Assembly (NCBI GenBank): GCA_041164825.1
Contig: JBEAOO010000264.1
Span: forward strand, 1-22,611
Origin: JBEAOO01 sp041164825
Lineage (GTDB): Bacteria; Pseudomonadota; Gammaproteobacteria; Burkholderiales; Burkholderiaceae_C
DNA length: 22,611 nt
Reading direction: 5' to 3'
This document shows, piece by piece, positions 7,557-13,571 of this stretch (within the stretch, counting starts at the first letter, position 1; every line of letters starts with the position of its first letter). The notes under the pieces are model-generated. The model was given only the letters and a program-made list of their open reading frames with translations, was not told the origin of the DNA and made no database searches. A program made the position numbers and the translations under genes.

Positions 7557-9020
7557 GTGGCGAAAGTTCCCCCGGGCGTGGGCCCGCGTTACCCGCAGGT
7601 GGTGGTGCTGTTTGGCGCCACCGGCGATTTGTCGCGGCGCAAGCTGCTGCCGGGCCTCTACCACCTGACCACAGCCGGCTTCATCCCGGGCTGCCGGATC
7701 ATTGGCGTGTCGCTCGACGACATGGACGCCGATGCCTTCCGCGCCGCGGCCCGCAGCGCGCTGGACGAATTTTCCAGCCGCGAGATCTCAGACGCCGACT
7801 GGGACGCTTTTGCCCAGATGCTCGACTACGTGCCGCTGGCCGCAGGCGCCCCGGCGCTGAAGGCCGCGGTGGGCCGCGCCGAGCAGGTGCTGGGTGGGCA
7901 GTGCCAGCGCCTGCACTACCTGAGCGTACCGCCGAATGCGGCGCTCTCGGCCGTGCGGCTGCTGGGCGAGGCAGGCCTGGTGGCGCGCTCGCGCATCATC
8001 ATGGAAAAGCCCTTTGGCACCGACCTGGCCAGCGCCGTGTCGCTCAACAGCAAGCTGCACGAGGTGTTTGCCGAAGACCAGATTTTCCGCATCGACCACT
8101 TCTTGGGCAAAGAGCCGGCGCAAAACATCCTGGCCTTCCGCTTTGCCAATGGCCTGTTTGAGCCCATTTGGAACCGCAACTTCATCGACCACGTGCAGAT
8201 CGATGTGCCCGAGACCCTGGGCCTGGGCAAGCGCGCGGGCTTTTACGAGCAGACCGGCGCCTACCGCGACATGGTGGTGACGCACTTGTTCCAGATTTTG
8301 GGCTTCATGGCCATGGAGCCGCCGACCTCGCTCGACCCGCAGCCCATCAGCGAGGAGAAGAACAAGGTGTTCCGCAGCATGCTGCCGATCCAGCCGGGCG
8401 ACGTGGTGCGGGGGCAGTACGCGGGCTACCGCGAAGAGGAGGGCGTCGATCCGCAGTCGGAGACCGAGACCTTCATCGCGCTCAAGTGCTTCATCGACAA
8501 CTGGCGCTGGGCCGGTGTGCCCTTCTTCCTGCGCACCGGCAAGCGCATGGCCGAGGGCCAGCGCATCATCTCGATCGCCTTCCGTGAGCCGCCCAAGAGC
8601 ATGTTTCCGGCGGGCTCGGGCGTGGGCGCGCAGGGCCCCGATCACCTCACGTTTGACCTCGCCGACTCGTCAAAAATGAGCTTGTCGTTCTACGGCAAGC
8701 GGCCGGGCCCGGGCATGCGCCTGGACAAGCTCAGCCTGCAGTTTGCGATGCGCGACACCGGCCTGATCGGCGACGTGCTCGAAGCCTACGAGCGGCTGAT
8801 CTTGGACGCCATGCGCGGCGACCACACGCTGTTCAACACCGCCGAGGGCATTGAGCGGCTGTGGGAGGTGTCGTCGGCGCTGATCGAATCGCCGCCGCCG
8901 GTGCGCCTGTATGCGCCGGGATCGTGGGGCCCAAAGTCGATACATCAGCTGATTGCCCCGCATGCCTGGCGGCTGCCCTTTGAGCGCGCTTGGCGGGCGC
9001 CCAACACCTTGGGGGGATGA
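7557..9020 (+). CDS. zwf: Glucose-6-phosphate 1-dehydrogenase
   Basis: Zwf oxidises glucose 6-phosphate to 6-phosphogluconolactone with NAD(P)+, the entry to the oxidative pentose phosphate and Entner-Doudoroff pathways. The 487-residue product has the Rossmann motif GATGDLSRRKLLPGL (20-34), EKPFG (150-154) and the active-site motif RIDHFLGKE (178-186), in which Asp180 and His181 are catalytic; the usual Tyr of RIDHYLGKE is Phe here. His243 in DMVVTHLFQ matches the second catalytic His. The start is GTG at 7557, set by AGGAG at 7545-7549; the nearby ATG at 7550 is in another frame. Usual partners (pgl, edd, hexR) are absent, so it stands alone between a VOC gene and a BLUF gene. The 184 nt upstream show no clear promoter. 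Confidence 0.97.
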   Translation: MAKVPPGVGPRYPQVVVLFGATGDLSRRKLLPGLYHLTTAGFIPGCRIIGVSLDDMDADAFRAAARSALDEFSSREISDADWDAFAQMLDYVPLAAGAPALKAAVGRAEQVLGGQCQRLHYLSVPPNAALSAVRLLGEAGLVARSRIIMEKPFGTDLASAVSLNSKLHEVFAEDQIFRIDHFLGKEPAQNILAFRFANGLFEPIWNRNFIDHVQIDVPETLGLGKRAGFYEQTGAYRDMVVTHLFQILGFMAMEPPTSLDPQPISEEKNKVFRSMLPIQPGDVVRGQYAGYREEEGVDPQSETETFIALKCFIDNWRWAGVPFFLRTGKRMAEGQRIISIAFREPPKSMFPAGSGVGAQGPDHLTFDLADSSKMSLSFYGKRPGPGMRLDKLSLQFAMRDTGLIGDVLEAYERLILDAMRGDHTLFNTAEGIERLWEVSSALIESPPPVRLYAPGSWGPKSIHQLIAPHAWRLPFERAWRAPNTLGG

Positions 9021-9108
9021 GCGGCTGGCGGTGAGCCCGGGCCGGTCTCGGGCCCAGCGCAGACGCCATGGGCAAGGCATCGCCAGTCAAGAGTCCCCCC
9101 AAAGGAGC

Positions 9109-9177
9109 GGCGAGAACTGCGTAGGTATTCACGGTTCGGTTGTTGTTTTTGCAACATCAACCGCGAGTTCTCACGCC
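9109..9177 (+). other. Nested inverted repeats between zwf and the second BLUF gene
   Basis: An inner hairpin (9137-9163) has 11-nt arms with a single T-T mismatch and a 5-nt loop. Around it, GAGAACT at 9112-9118 pairs with AGTTCTC at 9166-9172, and flanking GGC...GCG extends this outer pairing with small bulges. The inner loop side carries a run of five T. The structure lies in a 254-nt gap without a gene. It could be the 3' end of the zwf transcript, a structured leader of the BLUF gene, a small RNA, or a remnant of a small mobile element. The sequence cannot decide between these. Confidence 0.5.
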
Positions 9178-9187
9178 TGACCGGCGT
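9173..9187 (+). other. Small hairpin after the nested repeats
   Basis: A 5-bp perfect stem (acgcc / ggcgt) with loop tgacc directly follows and shares bases with the outer arm region of the larger structure, so the two are mutually exclusive at their border. Confidence 0.3.
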
Positions 9188-9239
9188 TTCACGGGGGTGA
9201 CAGGTGGGCGGCAGCTTCAACCTGGGGCCGACTGCGAGA

Positions 9240-9260
9240 GTGGGTGATTCAGCTACCCGC
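9240..9260 (+). other. Possible hairpin next to the BLUF copy 2 ribosome site
   Basis: GTGGGT (9240-9245) can pair with ACCCGC (9255-9260) with one G-T wobble and a 9-nt loop. It ends 3 nt before the AGGAG (9263-9267) that serves GTG 9275. Folding could influence access of ribosomes; the stem is short and chance is a real alternative. Confidence 0.25.
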
Positions 9261-9274
9261 CCAGGAGCCTCGCT

Positions 9275-9904
9275 GTGCCGCCACTCCACGCCATTGTTTA
9301 TGTCTCCACTGCCCGGCAACTGCTGGCCGCGGCCGATGTGGAGCGCTTGCTGGAGGGCGCACGGCGCCGCAACGCCAGCGTTGGGGTCACCGGGGTGCTG
9401 CTCTACAACGACGGCAGCTTCATGCAGTACCTGGAGGGGCCGTGCGAGGGGGTGCGGACCGTGTACGACCGCATCCAGCGCGATGTCAGCCACGGCTGCC
9501 TGATCGAGCTGATGCGCGACACACCGCCACAGCGCTTGTTTGAGCACTGCCCGATGGCCTACCGCGACTCGCCGACTGGCGCCATGCCCGGCGCTGCGGC
9601 CAATGCGCTGGACGCCGCCTTGATGATGCCGTCCCGCTCACCCTGCGTGGCCCCCGAGCACTCGCTCGTGCTGGCCCTGTTGTCGCATTTCTGGGGGCTG
9701 CGCCGGCCGCTGGCTGAGGGGCGCGGTGGGGCGATGGCAGGTCTGGCCAAGGGCGCGCCGGCATCGGTGTCAGCATCGCCAAAGTTCACGGCGATGGCCG
9801 TGGCACCGGCGCCCGTTTCCCACGCGCGCCGCGCTGACGATCACAACCCCGAGCCAGAGCGGCAACGCGAACTCGCCTGGATCAGTAGGTTCGGCCCCCT
9901 TTGA
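9275..9904 (+). CDS. BLUF-domain protein (copy 2) with extended C-terminal tail
   Basis: This 209-residue protein is a paralogue of the one at 4736-5173; the first 97 residues align without a gap. The flavin-contacting Tyr9, Asn33 and Gln51 are kept, as is Met94, but the Trp at position 92 is Cys (EHCPMAY against EWSMGF). The C-terminal helix motif FWG...RPLA is also shared, ending at residue 147. A 62-residue tail (148-209) has no counterpart in copy 1, is low-complexity (Ala, Gly, Pro, Ser), uses codons such as tca, gca, cca, agt and agg that are rare in the neighbours, and overlaps the last 23 nt of ruvC on the other strand. It looks like read-through after loss of an older stop. The start is GTG, set by AGGAG at 9263-9267. 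It probably senses blue light through a partner; the Trp-to-Cys change may alter signalling. Confidence 0.9.
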   Translation: MPPLHAIVYVSTARQLLAAADVERLLEGARRRNASVGVTGVLLYNDGSFMQYLEGPCEGVRTVYDRIQRDVSHGCLIELMRDTPPQRLFEHCPMAYRDSPTGAMPGAAANALDAALMMPSRSPCVAPEHSLVLALLSHFWGLRRPLAEGRGGAMAGLAKGAPASVSASPKFTAMAVAPAPVSHARRADDHNPEPERQRELAWISRFGPL

Positions 9905-10430
9905 ACTGACCGTGTGATTTGCGGGCCAGCGTGCCCGATTTGGCCAAGGCCTCGAAGCTGCTGCCCGCATGGGCATGGCAAATGGCCAGGCCCAGCGCGT
10001 CGGCCGCGTCTTTGCCGGGCAGGCCGGGCAGCTTGAGCAACCGGGCCACCATGTCTTGCACCTGTTCTTTGCGTGCATGCCCGTGGCCAACCACGGCCTT
10101 TTTCATTTGCAGCGCGGTGTACTCGCTCACCGTCACGCCCTGCGACACCAAGCCCACGATGGCCGCACCGCGCGCCTGCCCGAGCAACAAGGTCGATTGC
10201 GGGTTGACGTTCACAAACACGATCTCCACCGCCGCGGTTTGCGGCTGGTAGCGCTGCACCACCTCGCGCACACCTTCAAAAATGATGTTCAGGCGCTGTG
10301 GCAGTTGGCCAATGTCGACCGCGGTGGTCTTGATGGTGCCGCTGGCCACATAGTGCAGCTGCGAGCCTTCTTGGTCGATGACGCCAAAGCCAGTGGACAC
10401 GAGGCCCGGGTCGATGCCGAGGATGCGCAT
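9882..10430 (-). CDS. ruvC: Holliday junction endodeoxyribonuclease RuvC
   Basis: RuvC is the dimeric Mg-dependent resolvase that cuts four-way DNA junctions together with RuvAB. The 182-residue product has the usual length and all four acidic catalytic residues: Asp7 (ILGIDPG), Glu69 (AAVEIVFV), Asp141 and Asp144 (GKDAADALGLAICH). The ATG at 10430 yields the canonical MRILGIDPG; GAAGG lies about 8-12 nt upstream. The gene follows the CdsA-like gene by 10 nt, so it may be the last gene of that transcription unit. Its 3' end overlaps the second BLUF gene tail to tail by 23 nt. ruvA and ruvB are not in the window. Confidence 0.97.
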   Translation of the reverse strand: MRILGIDPGLVSTGFGVIDQEGSQLHYVASGTIKTTAVDIGQLPQRLNIIFEGVREVVQRYQPQTAAVEIVFVNVNPQSTLLLGQARGAAIVGLVSQGVTVSEYTALQMKKAVVGHGHARKEQVQDMVARLLKLPGLPGKDAADALGLAICHAHAGSSFEALAKSGTLARKSHGQFKGGRTY

Positions 10431-10440
10431 GGGAAAACCT

Positions 10441-11421
10441 TCAACCCTCGATGAACCAGTGAACGGAATGGAAGAACACCGGGGCGGCAAAACACAGCGG
10501 TGCCACGCGGTCGAGCAGGCCCACGGCGCCCGTGACTGACGCGCGGCCGGCCCAGTTGCGCACACCGGCATCGCGCTTGAGCGCCTTCATCACCAGCTCG
10601 CCCAGCGTGCCGCAGCCCCCGGCGATCGCGCCAATGCCCAGCGCCGCCAGCGGCTGCAGGGGCGTGGCCCAAAACAAGCCGGCGCCCACCACGCCCGCGG
10701 CCAGCAGCCCCAAACCAAAGGCCCGCCACGAGAACGAGCGGCTGATGGCGCGCGCCACCGGCCGGCGGCGCAACCAGCGCGTGGCGGCCTCTTGCGCCAG
10801 CTGCGCGGCCGACACCACCATCACCACAAAGAACACCAAGAAGCTGCCGCGCCCGGCCGTGGCCGGGGTGTCGAGCAGCAGCAGGGCAGGCACATGGCTC
10901 AGGCCAAACACGCACACCATGATGCCCCACTGGATCTTGGCCGTGCGCTCCAGAAAGCGCTGCGGGTCGTTGCCCAGCGCGCTCAGCACCGGAATGGCGA
11001 GAAACACATAGACCGGAATGAAGACCGAGAACAGGTCGAACCAGCGCCCACCCGCCAGCACAAACTGCAGCGGCAGCACGCCAAAAAACACCAGCAGCAG
11101 GCTGCGGTGGTCGGCGCGGGTGGTGTGGGTGAGGGTGATGAACTCGCGCAGCGCCAAAAACGACACCACGCCAAACAGCAGCCCCGCGGCCACCGCGCCC
11201 AGCACCCAGGCCACCCAAAACAAGATCGCGCCCAACCACACCGCGCGACGCTCGCGCTTGAAGACGTCATAGGCCTCGCGCTGGGGCGTGCTGAGCTCTC
11301 GCATCGCATACAGGCTGGACGCGGCCGTGACCAGCGACAGCCCGCCAAACAAGGCCACGAACAGCCACGCCGTTTGCGTCGCGTTCGACACGCCGCGCAG
11401 CGCTTGCAGGGCGGCCAGCAT
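10441..11421 (-). CDS. CdsA/YnbB-like phosphatidate cytidylyltransferase
   Basis: CdsA makes CDP-diacylglycerol from CTP and phosphatidate in the inner membrane. This 326-residue protein has about eight hydrophobic segments and near its end the recognisable signature region (GELVMKALKRDAGV, then LLDRVAPLCFAAPVFF). Compared with the housekeeping enzyme, the PGHGG segment is replaced (ASVTGAV), the Asp of the usual GVKD is Asn, and DRxD reads DRVA. That resembles the YnbB-type paralogues found beside PlsC-like genes rather than true CdsA. ATG 11421 overlaps the stop of the upstream acyltransferase gene (TGATG), which indicates translational coupling. Catalytic activity is uncertain because of the changed residues. 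Confidence 0.82.
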   Translation of the reverse strand: MLAALQALRGVSNATQTAWLFVALFGGLSLVTAASSLYAMRELSTPQREAYDVFKRERRAVWLGAILFWVAWVLGAVAAGLLFGVVSFLALREFITLTHTTRADHRSLLLVFFGVLPLQFVLAGGRWFDLFSVFIPVYVFLAIPVLSALGNDPQRFLERTAKIQWGIMVCVFGLSHVPALLLLDTPATAGRGSFLVFFVVMVVSAAQLAQEAATRWLRRRPVARAISRSFSWRAFGLGLLAAGVVGAGLFWATPLQPLAALGIGAIAGGCGTLGELVMKALKRDAGVRNWAGRASVTGAVGLLDRVAPLCFAAPVFFHSVHWFIEG

Positions 11422-12041
11422 CAGTGCACCTCCCGGCGCAGCGCCAACACGGCGTCGCGGCAGCGGGTGAGAAAGACGCGTTTGTCTTCGCCCTCGGCCA
11501 GGCGCAGCGGTGCGCCAAAGGTGGCCGAACACAGCAGCGGCACGGGCACCACTTCGCCCTTGGGCATCACGCGCTGCACGTTGTCGATCCAGGTGGGAAT
11601 CAGCGCCACGTCGGGGAACATCTCGGCGAGGTGGTAGATGCCGGCCTTGAAGGCCGCCGGCTCGGCCGCGTGGCCGCGCGTGCCTTCCGGAAAGATCACC
11701 AGCGAGTCGCCGTGGCGCAGCGCCTCGGCCAGTGGCTCCAGCGGGTCTTCGCTCTCGTTGCGCTGTCGGCTCACGTAGACGGCGTTGAACACTTCTGAGG
11801 TGAGCCAGCGTTTGAAGGGCGTGGCCGTCCAGTAGTCGCGCGCGGCAATCGGGCGCGTCACGGCACGCAACTCGCGCGGCAGTGCGGCCCAGATCAGCAC
11901 CCAGTCAAAGTGGCTCTGGTGGTTAGCAATGTAGATGCGCTGCTCGGCCATCGGCGGGCAGCCGCGCCAGTGGCCTTGGGCACCGGTGATGAGGCGCGCG
12001 AGCAGCGAGAGAAACAGGCCAGTGGCCTCGGGGACGGTCAT
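11421..12041 (-). CDS. PlsC-type 1-acylglycerol-3-phosphate acyltransferase (copy A)
   Basis: Acyltransferases of this family move an acyl group onto lysophosphatidate or related lipids at the inner membrane. The 206-residue product has the catalytic HX4D motif (His41 to Asp46 in NHQSHFD) and the substrate-binding FPEGTR (117-122). It ends one base into the start codon of the CdsA-like gene, and the pair PlsC plus CdsA-like makes consecutive products: phosphatidate, then CDP-diacylglycerol. This matches the ynbB-type lipid gene groups of other bacteria. No strong ribosome site precedes ATG 12041. The housekeeping plsC may lie elsewhere. Confidence 0.88.
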   Translation of the reverse strand: MTVPEATGLFLSLLARLITGAQGHWRGCPPMAEQRIYIANHQSHFDWVLIWAALPRELRAVTRPIAARDYWTATPFKRWLTSEVFNAVYVSRQRNESEDPLEPLAEALRHGDSLVIFPEGTRGHAAEPAAFKAGIYHLAEMFPDVALIPTWIDNVQRVMPKGEVVPVPLLCSATFGAPLRLAEGEDKRVFLTRCRDAVLALRREVH

Positions 12042-12093
12042 GGGCCGCGATGGTAGCGCGCGGGCGGTGCCCGGCCGCTGTCACGCGTGCCGG

Positions 12094-12684
12094 TCACTCC
12101 GATTCAAACTGCCTCGGGTTGCGGCCTTTGAACGGCGCGTAGAAGGCCTTGATCTGGAGCATGTCGGCCTCGATGTCGCCCGTGGGCACAAACACCGGGC
12201 CCAGGCCGGCGAGCTTGCGCTCGTAGTCCATGTAGGCCATGACGATCGGCACCTCGGCCTGCAGGGCGATGTAATAAAAGCCCGTCTTCCAGCGCCGCAC
12301 GGCCGCGCGCGTGCCTTCGGGCGGCACCACCAGTTGCAGCGGGCCCTCGGCGTCGCGCAGCACCTGGGCCGACACGGCCACCAGGTTGTTGCTCTGCTCG
12401 CGCTTGACGGCAATGCCACCCAGCCAGCGCATCAGCGCGCCAAACGGAAAACGGAAGATCGAGGCCTTGCCCATCCAGTGGATGTCCAGCCCCAGCACGA
12501 ACGACACCATCAGCGTGTAGGGCAGGTCCCAGTTGCTGGTGTGCGGGGCGGCGATGAACACGCATTTGCGCGCGCTGGGCGGCAGCGCGCCTTCCACGGT
12601 CCAGCCGTTCAAACGCAAGAAGCCGGCGGACAGCGCGCGCAAGGTGGTGTTGACCACGGGGGTGCGAAAAATCGTGAGCGACAT
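12094..12684 (-). CDS. PlsC-like glycerol acyltransferase (copy B)
   Basis: The 196-residue product has the HX4D catalytic motif (His48 to Asp53 in APHTSNWD), a GGIAVKR block (89-95) and VVPPEGTR (119-126), a variant of FPEGTR with Pro for Phe. This set is typical of the short acyltransferase subfamily related to PlsC whose acceptor is often unknown. It differs enough from copy A (11421-12041) to be a separate subfamily rather than a tandem duplicate. The start is taken at ATG 12684 (MSLTIF); an in-frame TTG at 12693 is possible, and neither has a clear ribosome site. A 111-nt gap separates it from the hydrolase gene upstream, so it may begin a separate lipid transcript, with 52 nt to copy A. 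Confidence 0.88.
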   Translation of the reverse strand: MSLTIFRTPVVNTTLRALSAGFLRLNGWTVEGALPPSARKCVFIAAPHTSNWDLPYTLMVSFVLGLDIHWMGKASIFRFPFGALMRWLGGIAVKREQSNNLVAVSAQVLRDAEGPLQLVVPPEGTRAAVRRWKTGFYYIALQAEVPIVMAYMDYERKLAGLGPVFVPTGDIEADMLQIKAFYAPFKGRNPRQFESE

Positions 12685-12795
12685 GGGAGGCAAGGCGAGT
12701 CAGTGCAAAGGCGCGCGGCGCGCAGTGTGCCTCAGCCCGCTGACACGCCTGCGTGTCTTTGCCACGCATCCCTTGACCGGCGTCAGCGTTGGGCG

Positions 12796-13560
12796 TCAAG
12801 CCCCATGCGCGGGGCAGCCGGGTTGGCGCTTGCCCAGCAGGTAATCGCTGATCAAGCTGCGGTAGCGCTCGGCCCCAAAGCTGGGGAAGTGGCCGCCGTG
12901 CACCGTGCGCACCGGCAGGCTTTGCAGCTGCACCATGCTCTCGATGTAGTCGGGCACGCAGCAGCAGGGCGCGTCGTCGATCAGCGGACCGTCGTACACC
13001 GTGTCGCCCGAAAACAGCGTGCCGGTGGCCGCTTCCCACAAGGCGATCGAGCCGGGCGAGTGCCCAGGCAGGTGCAGCACCTGCAGGTGGCGATCGCCGA
13101 GGTCGATCACATCGCCTTTTTCCAGCAAGCGCGTGGCGGGTGCGGGCGGCACGCGGTAGGCCGCGGCGTCGAAGCCGCCCGGCGGCAGCGCGGTGAACAT
13201 GGCCACCGTGGCGTAACGATCGGCCAGCGTGCGCTCTGCGGTGGGCTCGGCCAAGATGCCCGCCTCGCAGCGGTGGATGGCGCGTTGCGCAAACTCGTGG
13301 TGGTTGCCGATGTGGTCGAAGTGCGCATGGCTGGCCACCGCCAGCACCCGCTCGCGCTGGATGAAGGGCATCTGCTGCAGCAGGCTCACCACGCCCAAGC
13401 CGGAGTCGACCAGCAGGTCACCGTCGCGCCCGCGGATGTGCCAGATGTTGCAGCGGTAAAACGGATCGATGTGCTGCTCGTCGATCAGCGTCACACCATC
13501 GGCCATCGGCGTGACGCGGTACCAGTCGGCGGCGCTGGCGGTGACAGTGGCGTGGTGCAT
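12796..13560 (-). CDS. Metallo-beta-lactamase-fold hydrolase
   Basis: The 254-residue product is a dinuclear metal hydrolase of the glyoxalase II/lactonase type. All ligands are visible: HAHFDH (His78, His80, Asp82, His83), His167 in GHSPGS, Asp186 in SGDTVYDG, and His221/His224 in VHGGHFPSFG. A run of three Cys (199-201) near the substrate side is unusual. The ATG at 13560 has GAGGAG about 9 nt upstream and lies 11 nt after the aldehyde dehydrogenase stop, so the two are in one operon. The substrate is unknown; thioester, lactone or ester products linked to the aldehyde pathway are possible. Confidence 0.9.
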   Translation of the reverse strand: MHHATVTASAADWYRVTPMADGVTLIDEQHIDPFYRCNIWHIRGRDGDLLVDSGLGVVSLLQQMPFIQRERVLAVASHAHFDHIGNHHEFAQRAIHRCEAGILAEPTAERTLADRYATVAMFTALPPGGFDAAAYRVPPAPATRLLEKGDVIDLGDRHLQVLHLPGHSPGSIALWEAATGTLFSGDTVYDGPLIDDAPCCCVPDYIESMVQLQSLPVRTVHGGHFPSFGAERYRSLISDYLLGKRQPGCPAHGA

Positions 13561-13571
13561 CGCAGGGCTCC

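Noticed and set aside
9109..9187. Integron attC site
   Set aside because: The repeats lack the conserved RYYYAAC/GTTRRRY core boxes in the right order, and no integrase or cassette array is near.
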